A DNA stretch of 33,759 nt from Pseudomonadota bacterium (lineage in GTDB: Bacteria; Pseudomonadota; Gammaproteobacteria; Burkholderiales; Burkholderiaceae_E). The notes below the pieces were generated by a model. It did not search any database and was not told the origin of the DNA. It was given only the letters and a program-made list of their open reading frames with translations. Below, piece by piece: positions 16,147-24,718 of this stretch. Numbering within the stretch: the stretch's first letter is position 1; every line of letters begins with the position of its first letter. Both the position numbers and the translations under genes were made by a program. The stretch covers positions 1 to 33,759 of the forward strand of contig JAKPAM010000176.1 of the NCBI GenBank assembly GCA_029779435.1, written 5' to 3'.

Positions 16147-16435
16147 GCATCCGTCTCCTTGTCGAGGTTGTCCGCACCGATGGGCAGCCTGCTTCGCCGC
16201 GCGATCACCGTGCGATGCGCACGATGTTATCGGATCACGGCGATCGCTCGTTCGATTCGATTGGGCGGACGTATCCGACGATGCGCGGGCCCCGGCGCGG
16301 CAGCCGCTCCGGCCTGCAGGTCCCCCGATTTGGCAATCACCCGGGCTGGCCTTAGCATCCGACGTGTTGTTCATTCGTCCAACCCGTCGATTCCCGCGAG
16401 GCGGGACCCGCGGCCTTGATCCCATGGAGACTTCG
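16147..16435. promoter_or_regulatory. Divergent intergenic region between monooxygenase and alcohol dehydrogenase
   Basis: 289 bases separate two divergent starts, ample for back-to-back promoters and an operator. I see no convincing -35/-10 pair and no regulator gene next to it. A pair such as this is often co-regulated, which is inference here. Confidence 0.35.
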
Positions 16436-17494
16436 ATGAAGATGCGCTGCTTTTGTGTGACCGAACACCAACAACCGTTGTCGCGCCGCGAAGGCCCGGT
16501 TCCCACTCCGACCGGCAAGCAGGTGCTGGTGCGGATCAGCGCGGCCGGCGTCTGCCACAGCGATCTGCACATCTGGGAAGGCCGCTACGACCTGGGCGAC
16601 GGCAAGACGCTGGAACTGAAGGACCGCGGCATGAAGCTGCCGTTGACGATGGGCCACGAAATCGCCGGCACGATCGCCGCCGCCGGTCCCGACGCCGGCG
16701 ACGTGAAGACCGGCGCCAGCATCGTCGTCTTTCCCTGGCTCGGCTGCGGCGAATGCCCGACCTGCCGGCGCGGCGATGAGAATCTGTGCCTGAAGGGACG
16801 TTCGCTCGGCGTGTACATGGACGGCGGCTACGCGGACTACGTGCTGGTGCCGGACGCCCGCTATTGCGTCGATATCGGCGGCCTGGATGCGGCCGAGGCG
16901 GCGCCGCTGGCCTGCTCGGGCGTGACGACCTATAGCGCGCTGAAGAAGCTCGGCCCCGGCATCAAGGACGAACCGGTGGTGATCCTGGGCGCGGGCGGCC
17001 TGGGGCACATGGCGCTGATGATGCTCAAGGCGATGGATGCCAAGGGAGCGATCGTCGTCGATATCGATCCGACCAAGCGCGAGGCCGCGCTCAAGGCCGG
17101 CGCGCTCAAGGCGATCGACGGAGCGGCGGCCGACGCAGCGCAGCAGATCATCGCGGCGACCGGCGGCGGCGCGCTGCTGGTGCTGGATCTGGTCGGCGGC
17201 GAAGCCACGGTCAACCTGGCGCTGGCCAGCGCCAGGCGCGGCACCGAGATCGTCATCGTCGGCCTGTTCGGCGGCGAACTGCGGATGCCGATCCCGTTCT
17301 TCCCGCTGCGCCCGCTGGCGCTGCGCGGCAGCTACGTCGGCAACCTGCGCGAACTGCAGGAACTGGTCGGCTTCGCCAAGGCCGGCAAGCTCAAGCCGGT
17401 ACCGGTCACGCGCCGCCCGCTCGAAGAAGCCAACGACGCACTGATGGCGCTGCGCGACGGCAAGGTCGTCGGCCGCGTCGTGCTGATTCCTTAA
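16436..17494 (+). CDS. Zinc-dependent alcohol dehydrogenase (MDR superfamily)
   Basis: A 352-residue medium-chain dehydrogenase. The catalytic zinc ligands are Cys40 (GVCHSD), His74-Glu75 (MGHE) and Cys160. The structural zinc lobe is CGECPTCRRGDENLC (Cys104, 107, 110, 118). The NAD(P) motif GAGGLG lies at 185-190. Three in-frame ATGs occur (16424, 16436, 16442); GGAGA at 16426-16430 favours 16436. An extra segment between residues 50 and 70 (GKTLELKDRGMKLP) before GHE marks a subgroup of these enzymes. It is divergent from the Baeyer-Villiger monooxygenase, which suggests oxidation of a secondary or cyclic alcohol to the ketone. The exact substrate is unknown. Confidence 0.9.
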   Translation: MKMRCFCVTEHQQPLSRREGPVPTPTGKQVLVRISAAGVCHSDLHIWEGRYDLGDGKTLELKDRGMKLPLTMGHEIAGTIAAAGPDAGDVKTGASIVVFPWLGCGECPTCRRGDENLCLKGRSLGVYMDGGYADYVLVPDARYCVDIGGLDAAEAAPLACSGVTTYSALKKLGPGIKDEPVVILGAGGLGHMALMMLKAMDAKGAIVVDIDPTKREAALKAGALKAIDGAAADAAQQIIAATGGGALLVLDLVGGEATVNLALASARRGTEIVIVGLFGGELRMPIPFFPLRPLALRGSYVGNLRELQELVGFAKAGKLKPVPVTRRPLEEANDALMALRDGKVVGRVVLIP

Positions 17495-17505
17495 GTGCCT
17501 TAGGC

Positions 17506-17550
17506 GCCAGGCCGGGCCTGCCTCGCCTGGCCTCGCCCTGACGGACGAGG
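17506..17550. terminator. Hairpins between convergent genes, possible terminator
   Basis: GCCAGGC (17506-17512) pairs with GCCTGGC (17525-17531), and CCTCG (17531-17535) pairs with CGAGG (17546-17550), in the short gap between two converging genes. There is no clear T-run, so function as a terminator is uncertain. Confidence 0.35.
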
Positions 17551-17569
17551 CTTGTGCTTTGGCTCGTGG

Positions 17570-18055
17570 TCAACGCCGCTGTTCGGCGCGCACCTTCGTG
17601 AAGACCGGCCCCCACATCGGGTGGCCTCGTTCGGTCGGCGTGAGCTCGAACCGCGGGTCGAGCCGCAGCAGCGATTCGAAGGCCTGGCGGCACGCCGGCT
17701 TGCGCTGCGTCACGCAATAGCTGAACGCCAGCAGCTTGTAGCCTTCGCTGCGCACCTGCACGTTGTCGGCCCACAAGTCCGTCGACGCATGCAGCCGATC
17801 GATGGTTCCCGCGTAGTCGCCGGCCGCATAGCGCTGCTGCGCGGCCTGCAATTGCCGTTCGCCGGCGCTCGGGCCGACGGGCCCCGCGGGCTCGAGCGGA
17901 GTCGCCAGCGCGGTCGGCGCGGGCACCGATGCGGGCGTGCAGGCCGGCGGCGTGCTGGCGCAGGCCGCCAGCAGGCTCGCGCCCGACCACGCCGCGATGC
18001 GCGTGAAGGTCCGCCACGCGCGCGAAGCGTCAAGGGACAAGGGTGGCATCGTCAT
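17570..18055 (-). CDS. TssQ-like (type VI secretion-associated) lipoprotein
   Basis: A 161-residue lipoprotein. After a basic lead, a hydrophobic segment ends in the lipobox LLAAC at about residues 31-35, predicting an outer-membrane lipid anchor. A Pro/Ala-rich linker follows. The globular part is a TPR-like helical unit (AAQQRYAAGDYAGTIDRL), then LLAFSYCVTQRKPACRQAFE and a C-terminal RGHPMWGPVF, which I recognise as characteristic of TssQ-type lipoproteins. Two Cys in the TPR part may form a disulfide. The start ATG overlaps the kinase stop (ATGA). No structural type VI secretion genes are in the window, so the link rests on this family resemblance and the kinase partner. Confidence 0.65.
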   Translation of the reverse strand: MTMPPLSLDASRAWRTFTRIAAWSGASLLAACASTPPACTPASVPAPTALATPLEPAGPVGPSAGERQLQAAQQRYAAGDYAGTIDRLHASTDLWADNVQVRSEGYKLLAFSYCVTQRKPACRQAFESLLRLDPRFELTPTERGHPMWGPVFTKVRAEQRR

Positions 18056-19833
18056 GGAAACCGGTGACGGATCGACGCCGTGCGGCCAGGCTGCACGTCG
18101 ACGACGAAACGGGCGACTGGCGCCCCGGAGTTGCGCAACTCGACGCGATGGCGGCCAGGCTCCAGCGGCAGGCTGGTCAGCGGCGGGCTGACGCCCTTGC
18201 GCTGTCCGTCGACGACTACCTCGGCCCATGGATGGACCGATAACGACAGCCTGCCTGCCGCGGCGGGCGCAAGAGCGGCCGCAGCGGGTCGGACATCGGC
18301 GGCACGCTCATGCGGCGCTTGTGCGCGCGGCATATCTCGCCGCGTCATATCTCGCCGCGTCATATCTCCCCGCGGCGCATCTCCCCGCGGCGCATCTCCC
18401 CGCGGCGCATCTCCAGGCGGCGTATCTCCATGGGGTGTATCCCCATGCGGTGCGTCCGCACGCGGCGCCTCTTCATGAGCGACCTCTTCACGCGACATGC
18501 CGACTCGCTCATCGACCTCGACCGCCGGCGATGCGACGTCTAGCGGCGCCTCCGATGCCCCGGATGCCCCGGATGCCCCGGATGCACTCGACGCATCCGG
18601 AACGCTCGGCGCGATCACCGCTGACGGCGCTGGTACAGCCGGAGCACGCATCGTGACGGCAGCCGGCACGGGGTCGGCCGGCTTCGTCGCGCCGTCGCGC
18701 CCCCCGCCGCGGCCGAGCCATCCGCCGCCGAACACGAAGGCCGCCAGCGCGACGCCGATGACGATCCGGGCTCCGCGCGGCCAGCGTTCGACACCGCCGA
18801 CATCGCGACGGTCTCCCGCGGCGCGCAGCATCCGCCTGCGCTTGCCTTTGCGCGACGCCTCGTCCATGGCCGCGAGGCTGCCGGGCTCGGCGAACACGCG
18901 CTGGCGAAACGCCGCGATGGTTCGCGGACGGTCGTCGGGCCTGACCGCCAGCCCGGCATCGATCGCCGACAGGAACTCGGCCGAATAGCCGGCGGGCGCC
19001 AGTTCGCGCAACGGCACGAAGTTCTCGCGCATCACACGCGATGCGGACGCCGGCGGCACGTTGCCGGTGATCGCGAAATACAGCACGCCGCACAGCGCAT
19101 AGATGTCGCTCCACGGCCCGGGCATCAGCGAGGGATCGTCCGCGTACTGCTCGATCGGCGCGAACCCCGACTTGAGCATCACGGTCAGTGCGCGCGCCTG
19201 CCCGCCGATGATCCGACGCGCCGCGCCCAGGTCGAGCAGCACGGCCCCACCGGCGTTCGGCACCAGGATGTTGTCCGGCGAGACATCGCGGTGACAGCAG
19301 CGATCGGCGTGCAGGCTTTCCAGCGCCCCCAGGATCGGGCCGAGCAACGTCTTCAGCCAGCGTTCATCGATCACGCTGCGGTCGCGCTGCATGATCTGTT
19401 CGAGCGTCGCGCCGTCGTAGAACGGCATCGCCATGTACGCGGTGCCGTTCTGCTCCCAGCTCGCCAACGCGTGGATCAGCCCGGGGTGGCGGTAGCGCCT
19501 GAGCAGGGCCGCTTCTTCGAGAAAACCCTGCTGGCCCAGCTCGTAGGCATCGCTGACGCCGGCCGCCAGGGGCAGGACGATCTCGCCGGCCGGCCGCGCG
19601 GCCAGTTGCACCGGCATGTATTCCTTGATCGCGACCTGGGCGCCCGTCGCCACGTCGATCGCCTCGTAGACGATCCCGAACCCGCCGTGCCCGATGACGC
19701 GCACCAGCCGATAGCCGCCCAGTTCCATCCCGATCGGCAACGCGCAGATGCGACCGCCGGCCGAGGCCGTCGCGGCGGCTGGCGTGGCCGGTGTTGCCGA
19801 GGCACGTGGGGCCAGCGTATCGGCGACCGTCAT
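18052..19833 (-). CDS. Membrane Ser/Thr protein kinase with repeat linker and PEGA-like domain
   Basis: A 593-residue Hanks-type kinase. The P-loop GHGGFG is at 48-53, the ATP-anchoring Lys at 70 (VAIK), the catalytic HRD at 181-183 with Asn188, and the metal site DLG at 201-203 in place of DFG. APIEQY (225-230) marks the activation segment. A basic stretch and a single membrane span lie at about 355-374. The periplasmic part has an SG-rich stretch, a pentapeptide-repeat region (about 452-501) and a C-terminal PEGA-like beta domain (527-593, VVVDGQRKGVSPP). It is coupled by ATGA overlaps to the GGDEF/EAL gene upstream and the TssQ-like gene downstream. Related kinases regulate type VI secretion (PpkA); the role here is inferred. 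Confidence 0.88.
   Translation of the reverse strand: MTVADTLAPRASATPATPAAATASAGGRICALPIGMELGGYRLVRVIGHGGFGIVYEAIDVATGAQVAIKEYMPVQLAARPAGEIVLPLAAGVSDAYELGQQGFLEEAALLRRYRHPGLIHALASWEQNGTAYMAMPFYDGATLEQIMQRDRSVIDERWLKTLLGPILGALESLHADRCCHRDVSPDNILVPNAGGAVLLDLGAARRIIGGQARALTVMLKSGFAPIEQYADDPSLMPGPWSDIYALCGVLYFAITGNVPPASASRVMRENFVPLRELAPAGYSAEFLSAIDAGLAVRPDDRPRTIAAFRQRVFAEPGSLAAMDEASRKGKRRRMLRAAGDRRDVGGVERWPRGARIVIGVALAAFVFGGGWLGRGGGRDGATKPADPVPAAVTMRAPAVPAPSAVIAPSVPDASSASGASGASGASEAPLDVASPAVEVDERVGMSREEVAHEEAPRADAPHGDTPHGDTPPGDAPRGDAPRGDAPRGDMTRRDMTRRDMPRAQAPHERAADVRPAAAALAPAAAGRLSLSVHPWAEVVVDGQRKGVSPPLTSLPLEPGRHRVELRNSGAPVARFVVDVQPGRTASIRHRFP
18331..18480. repeat. 15-bp tandem repeat in the kinase gene
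   Basis: Ten consecutive 15-base units related to CGCATCTCCCCGCGG, with CATATCTCGCCGCGT variants at one end and increasingly diverged copies at the other. They keep the reading frame and encode a pentapeptide of the form D-(A/T/M)-(P/T)-(R/H/P)-(G/R) in the periplasmic linker of the kinase. Identical neighbouring copies indicate recent slippage or unequal recombination. Confidence 0.9.
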
Positions 19834-22469
19834 GCGCCCACCCGATCGGCGACGGGTTGTTCGGCATCCGTTGCTGCCCGGACCGCTTGGGCAGCCTGGC
19901 GCGCCGCATGCAGCGGCGTCAGATCGACTTGCCGCACCAGCCACGACTCGATCGGCAGCGCCTCGGAGAACACGTAGCCCTGCGCGTAGTCGACGTTCAG
20001 TTCCAACAGTGCCTGGAGCGTGGGAACGTCCTCGACCCATTCGGCCAGGCAGGCCATGCCCATCTCGGCGCCGAGCTGCTGGATCGCACGGACGATGCCG
20101 CGATGCTTGCGATCGCCGACCATCTCGGCGATGAACTGGCCATCGATCTTCAGCAGCGAGGCGGGAATGTCGCGCAAGTAAGCGAACGACGTATAGCCGG
20201 CGCCGAAATCGTCGAGCGCGATCCCCACGCCGATGTCCCGCATCCGTTCGACGAAGCGCCGGGTGCCGGACACGTCGCGCACCGCGACCGACTCGGTGAT
20301 CTCCAGCACGATCCGCGACGCCGCCAGCCGATGGTCGCGCAGCATCGCGACGGCATCCTGCTGGAAGCGGATGTCGTTCAACGACATGCCGCTGACGTTG
20401 ACGGTGACGAAGCCCAGCGACTGCGTGTGCGCCGGATGCGCACACAGGTGCTCGATCGTCGTCTGCAGCACGTGGCGATCGATCGCCGCCATGCCGCCCT
20501 GCCGTTCGGCGGTGGCCAGCAGCCGCGCCGGCGGCTCGATGCGGCCCTGTTCGTCGACTTCGCGCAGCAGCACCTCGTAGCGCTGCACGGGTTCGGCCTC
20601 GCGCAACGCGACGATCGGCTGCGCGTACAGGCGCATCCGGTCGATCGGCAGGCTGGACTTGAGCTTCGAGCCGAGCCGGATCGACGCGCGATAGTCGTCG
20701 AGCCGGGCATCGGATGCCTGCTGCACGGCGATCTTGCGCGAGCCGGCCTGCTTGGCGCGAGCACACGCGTCGTCCGCCTGCGCGATCAGTTCGCGCGTCT
20801 GCATGCCGGCCGTCGCTTCGACGACGCCGATGCTGGCCTGCACGTCGAAGCGCTGCGCATCGTGCTCGAACGCCTCACCGGTCAGCGCATCGAGCAGATC
20901 GGCCGCTGCGCGGCGCGTCTGGGCGAGCGGCGCATCCGCCAGCAGCGCGATGAACTCGTCGCCGCCGAGCCGGCCGATCTGCGCCAGCGGGCCCAGGATG
21001 GCCCGCATCCGCCGGGCGACCTCGATGATGACCGCATCGCCCGCCGCATGGCCGAAGACCTCGTTGATCGCCTTGAAATGATCGAGGTTCACGTAGATCA
21101 GCGATACCTGGCTCTCGCGCGACCCGCGGACTCGCAGCGCCTCGTCGATCCGCTTCTCCAGGCCCCGGCGATTGAGCAGGTCGGTCAGCGAATCGTGATG
21201 CGCCATCTGCTCGAGCGTTTCGGCCAGGCGGCTGCGTTCGGACACGTCGACGAACGAGATCTCGATCGCACCGCCGGCGATGACCGCCTCATAGGCCAGC
21301 ACGGTCGCGGCGCGGCGCAGCTCACCGCGCCGCGACTGGCCGTCGGCCAGGCCTTGCACCAGCGGCGCGGCGCGATCATCGCCGAGCACGCCGGCCAGCG
21401 TGTTCACGCGGCCGTTCTGGAGCAGGTCGGGGAAGAAGCTCTGCGCCATGTCGTTCCAGCGCAGGACATGGCCGGTCGCCGTCGCGGAGACGAGCCCCAC
21501 CGGCGCCGAGTAATAGACGTGGCGATACTTGCGAGCGGCATCCAGCGCCTCGCGATACAAGCGGTCCTGCCGCTCGGCACGGCGGCGGCGGCGCTCGACG
21601 ATCATCAGCGCGGCGACCGCGACGAATACCGCCGATCCGTTCCAGAACGACAGCACGCGCCAGCCGGACGGATCGGTCAGCGGCCCCGCCGCCGGCGAGA
21701 ACGCCTGCACGCCCGCGCACAGGCCTTGCGCGCACAACGCCAGCAGGTAGCTGCGCTGGTCCGCGTGGCCGATGCGGCGCAACGCGCGTCGCAGGGCCCG
21801 GCCGATCTGGACGAACGCGCCGAAGGCCGCCAGCCCGACGACGGCGAACACGGCGCTCGACGGCAGCAGCCACAGAACCAGCACGATGCCGGCCGCTATC
21901 GGTTCGGTACGCTCGATCAGCCAACGCACGCCGGCATCGGTAACCTCGTCCCCGAAACAGGCGCGAAACAGCACGAGATGCGCGGCGACGTGCACGACGG
22001 CCAGCGTCGCGGCGAAATGGGCGCGCAGCTCCTCGCCTACCGCGGCATCGAGCCACGAACCGGCGAAGCCGGCCGCCAGCCCCAGCACCGGCACCAGGCT
22101 GACGAACCACGAAGCCATCGCGGATTCGACCGGATCGCTGTCGAACCAGGCCACGGCCGCGCACAGAGCCATCGCGAGCAGCATCGCACCAATGACGCCT
22201 GCCGCCAGGGGATCGTAAGGCACGGAGTCCGCCGCCCCTTCACCACCGGCGAGCGGCTGCAGGTGGATCAGGGCCAGCAGCAACGCGGCGCCCGCCACGG
22301 CCGTGATCACGATACGTGCGATCACACGGTAGCGGACGGCAACGGACGACGAGGCGGCGCTGGCAAAGTCCAAAGGGGCTCTCTGTCGGAGCGGTGTGGC
22401 GAATCGATGACCGCCGTCCCTCCGGAGCCGGAGCGCACGGACGACCATCCCTGGCATTGACGTCGTCAT
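19830..22469 (-). CDS. Membrane-bound GGDEF/EAL dual-domain c-di-GMP protein with PAS-like segment
   Basis: Up to 879 residues. The N-terminal part has several hydrophobic helices forming a membrane sensor (about residues 40-290). A PAS-like segment (YYSAPVGLVSA, WNDMAQSFF) follows, then the GGDEF domain with intact RLGGDEF near residue 500. The RxxD inhibitory site just upstream is missing. The EAL domain starts with EVLLR instead of EALLR, but keeps EITES, DDFGAGY, LKID, an acidic VED and QGY, so phosphodiesterase activity is plausible. Which activity dominates cannot be told. The start is uncertain: ATG 22469 is used, with GTG 22553 and ATG 22532 as upstream options, none with a good Shine-Dalgarno site. 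It is first in the operon with kinase and lipoprotein. Confidence 0.9.
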   Translation of the reverse strand: MTTSMPGMVVRALRLRRDGGHRFATPLRQRAPLDFASAASSSVAVRYRVIARIVITAVAGAALLLALIHLQPLAGGEGAADSVPYDPLAAGVIGAMLLAMALCAAVAWFDSDPVESAMASWFVSLVPVLGLAAGFAGSWLDAAVGEELRAHFAATLAVVHVAAHLVLFRACFGDEVTDAGVRWLIERTEPIAAGIVLVLWLLPSSAVFAVVGLAAFGAFVQIGRALRRALRRIGHADQRSYLLALCAQGLCAGVQAFSPAAGPLTDPSGWRVLSFWNGSAVFVAVAALMIVERRRRRAERQDRLYREALDAARKYRHVYYSAPVGLVSATATGHVLRWNDMAQSFFPDLLQNGRVNTLAGVLGDDRAAPLVQGLADGQSRRGELRRAATVLAYEAVIAGGAIEISFVDVSERSRLAETLEQMAHHDSLTDLLNRRGLEKRIDEALRVRGSRESQVSLIYVNLDHFKAINEVFGHAAGDAVIIEVARRMRAILGPLAQIGRLGGDEFIALLADAPLAQTRRAAADLLDALTGEAFEHDAQRFDVQASIGVVEATAGMQTRELIAQADDACARAKQAGSRKIAVQQASDARLDDYRASIRLGSKLKSSLPIDRMRLYAQPIVALREAEPVQRYEVLLREVDEQGRIEPPARLLATAERQGGMAAIDRHVLQTTIEHLCAHPAHTQSLGFVTVNVSGMSLNDIRFQQDAVAMLRDHRLAASRIVLEITESVAVRDVSGTRRFVERMRDIGVGIALDDFGAGYTSFAYLRDIPASLLKIDGQFIAEMVGDRKHRGIVRAIQQLGAEMGMACLAEWVEDVPTLQALLELNVDYAQGYVFSEALPIESWLVRQVDLTPLHAARQAAQAVRAATDAEQPVADRVGA

Positions 22470-22965
22470 TTGTACTGGATGCCCCGGGCCCGCCTCCGGG
22501 CGGCCAGACGATCGGGCGGTAACCCGGGACATAAGGATTGGGGAAATCGCCACACGGCGGCGCGCGCCGGCCCCCCGTTCGGCCGGCTTTCACCCGACCT
22601 GTCGTCCGGCCGCAGGCCGTCTCCCGGACCGGCGCGCAGGCCGCCCTTCCTGCCTTTCCGTAGCCGCCCCGTCCCGCTCCGGCTCGTTGTCGACCCGGCC
22701 GGATGCAACGCGATGACCCTCACTTTGGGGATGTCCGATCAGCCATCGACGGCGCGCTTTGCTTCATGATGTCGATGTCTCCCCGTTCGCCGGCGCGTGG
22801 CCGATCCGGACGGAAGAATCCGGAGGAAGACGAGCGCCGCGAGCACTATGGCGATCGTCCTACACGTGAAAGCGGTGCGGAACTTCACCCGTCGGGAAAC
22901 AGCCTTCCGATAATCATCACGAACCTTAGAGGGTGTGTTTACCCAACCAGCGGAGCCGAACGGTC
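22470..22965. promoter_or_regulatory. 496-bp divergent intergenic region
   Basis: It lies between the GGDEF/EAL gene (minus) and a small membrane protein gene (plus). The sequence is very GC-rich with several short GGCC-type palindromes and no convincing gene. A -10-like GATAAT at 22909-22914 sits about 50 bases before the plus-strand start, with only a weak TTCACC 19 bases upstream. Promoters for both genes presumably lie here. Confidence 0.35.
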
Positions 22966-23337
22966 ATGAGCGCCACGATCTCCAGCCTCGACACCTCGCC
23001 GTCCCATCGCACGGCCAGGCGTTTCTCGATCCTCTCGGCCTGCCTGGCATTGACGAGCATCGTCGTGCTCGGGCTGGTGGTCCTCGAACCGGGCAGCGGC
23101 CATCCGTCGATGCGCGCGTTGCCGTGGTCGGCGATGATCGACGGCTGGGAGACCGGTGCGCTGGGTCTGCTGGTGACGCTGATCGTGCCGATCCTCGTCG
23201 GCGAGGCCGTCAGCCGCATCGTCCATTGGCGGACCGGCGAACGGCGCGGCATGCTCATCTGGGCGTCGACCACGCTGGCCACCGCCTACCTGCTGTCGCT
23301 GCTGCTGGCGGGCCTGTTGCCGCCCGGAGCGATCTGA
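22966..23337 (+). CDS. Small two-span membrane protein, unknown
   Basis: A 123-residue protein with hydrophobic segments at about residues 24-41 (LSACLALTSIVVLGLVVL), 63-82 (GALGLLVTLIVPILVGEA) and 100-120 (TTLATAYLLSLLLAGLL), so two or three membrane spans. ATG 22966 follows a CGGAG element at about ten bases; an earlier in-frame GTG is less likely. It lies alone between the divergent signalling operon and the Nudix gene, with a 71-base gap before the latter. No family recognised. Confidence 0.6.
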   Translation: MSATISSLDTSPSHRTARRFSILSACLALTSIVVLGLVVLEPGSGHPSMRALPWSAMIDGWETGALGLLVTLIVPILVGEAVSRIVHWRTGERRGMLIWASTTLATAYLLSLLLAGLLPPGAI

Positions 23338-23408
23338 GAACCTGAAGGCCCTCGCGCGGATCCTGCCGCGGCCTGCGCTACACTGCGCAGGTCTCGGGAA
23401 GACCACGC

Positions 23409-23987
23409 ATGAAATACTGTCCAGCCTGCGGCCACGAGGTCGCCCTGAAGATCCCGCCCGGCGACAACCGCCTGCGCGCCTGCTGCGACGCCTGCGGCAG
23501 CATCCACTACGAAAATCCCCGCATGGTCGTCGGCACGGTCACCACCAGCGGCGACAAGGTGCTGCTGTGCAAGCGCGCGATCGAGCCGCGCTACGGGTTC
23601 TGGACGCTGCCCGGCGGATTCATGGAAAACGGCGAGACCAGCGCCGAAGGCGCCGAACGCGAAACCAACGAGGAAGCCGGCGCCCGGATCGAACTGGGCG
23701 AGTTGTACTCGCTGATCGACATCCCGCAGGTCGACCAGGTCCACATCTTCTACCTGGCCACGCTCAGCGATCCGCATTTCGTCCCCGGCCCCGAGAGCCT
23801 CGAAGCGAGACTGTTCGACGAAGACGAGATCCCGTGGTCGCAGATCGCGTTCCGCACGGTCTACAAGACGCTGCGGTGGTACTTCGACGACCGGCGCGCC
23901 GGCCAGTTGCGCACGCACACGGACTCGGTGCGCTTCACGCCGCGCGCCGCCTCCGCGGGCGCGATCGACGCGCACAAGACCGGTTGA
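23409..23987 (+). CDS. Nudix hydrolase with N-terminal zinc ribbon
   Basis: A 192-residue Nudix protein. Cys4/Cys7 and Cys26/Cys29 form a zinc ribbon at the N-terminus, as in NADH-pyrophosphatase-type members. The Nudix box runs from Gly70 to about residue 92 with the expected ENGE, ERET and NEEAG elements. The enzyme should hydrolyse a nucleoside diphosphate linked to another group, perhaps ADP-ribose or a dinucleotide; the substrate is not predictable. It is the first gene of an overlapping operon: its stop is overlapped by the TTG start of aat. Confidence 0.9.
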   Translation: MKYCPACGHEVALKIPPGDNRLRACCDACGSIHYENPRMVVGTVTTSGDKVLLCKRAIEPRYGFWTLPGGFMENGETSAEGAERETNEEAGARIELGELYSLIDIPQVDQVHIFYLATLSDPHFVPGPESLEARLFDEDEIPWSQIAFRTVYKTLRWYFDDRRAGQLRTHTDSVRFTPRAASAGAIDAHKTG

Positions 23988-24718
23988 GCGCCCCGGCCCT
24001 GCGATGGATCTCGCCGGCGGAGCCGCTGCCGCCGGCGCGGCACGCACTGCGCTCGCCCAACGGCCTGCTCGCGGCGGGCCACGACCTGTCGGCGCCGCGC
24101 CTGCTCGAAGCGTATCGCGGCGGCATCTTCCCGTGGTACTCGGATGGCGAGCCCGTGCTGTGGTGGTCGCCCGATCCGCGGATGGTGCTGTATCTCGATC
24201 GCTTCAAGTGCTCGCGCTCGATGGCCAAGACGATCCGCCGCGTGAGCCGCCCCGGCGGCTGGGCGATCACGATGGACCGCTGTTTCTCGCGCGTGATGCG
24301 CGAATGCGCGGCACCCCGTCCCGACCAGGACGGCACGTGGATCACGGCCGAGATCGCCGACGCTTATGGATGGCTGCATGCGATCGGCCATGCGCACTCG
24401 GTCGAGATCTGGGCGCACGACGGCGACGACGCCCCGTTGATCGGTGGCCTGTACGGCGTGTCGATCGGGCGCATGTTCTATGGCGAATCGATGTTCGCGC
24501 GCGTCGCCGATGCGTCCAAGATCGCGTTGTGCGCATGGGTCGGCACGCTCCGGTCGCTGGGGTTCCGCGTGATAGACTGCCAGCAGCGTACCCGGCACCT
24601 GGCTTCGCTCGGCGCGGCGGAGATCGGCCGGGATGCCTTTTTGGCCGAAGTCGCCGAATTGACCGCACTGCCGCCTCCCGACTGGTCGGCGGTCCAGATC
24701 GAGTTTCCCCAGGTATGA
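23984..24718 (+). CDS. aat: Leucyl/phenylalanyl-tRNA-protein transferase
   Basis: A 244-residue Aat enzyme that adds Leu or Phe from charged tRNA to N-terminal Lys or Arg, feeding proteins to ClpS/ClpAP (established for the family). Recognisable segments are the early [42 protein letters not shown], and [17 protein letters not shown] followed by [14 protein letters not shown]. The start is TTG 23984 in a TTGA overlap with the Nudix stop; no internal ATG would retain the N-terminal motif. The gene ends in an ATGA overlap with the bpt gene, so the two N-degron transferases are translationally coupled. Confidence 0.95.
   Translation: MSAPALRWISPAEPLPPARHALRSPNGLLAAGHDLSAPRLLEAYRGGIFPWYSDGEPVLWWSPDPRMVLYLDRFKCSRSMAKTIRRVSRPGGWAITMDRCFSRVMRECAAPRPDQDGTWITAEIADAYGWLHAIGHAHSVEIWAHDGDDAPLIGGLYGVSIGRMFYGESMFARVADASKIALCAWVGTLRSLGFRVIDCQQRTRHLASLGAAEIGRDAFLAEVAELTALPPPDWSAVQIEFPQV

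Noticed and set aside
18331..18480. 15-bp repeats considered as regulatory iterons or a CRISPR
   Set aside because: They keep the kinase reading frame with a repeating pentapeptide and have no spacers, so a coding linker explains them.
19791..22460. Open frame of 889 codons antisense to the GGDEF/EAL gene
   Set aside because: The opposite strand encodes intact GGDEF and EAL motifs; the plus-strand product has no recognisable domain and biased Arg/Asp/Gln composition.
22703..22969. Plus-strand frame of 88 codons in the divergent gap
   Set aside because: It has no ribosome site, disordered composition and ends inside the start region of the next gene.
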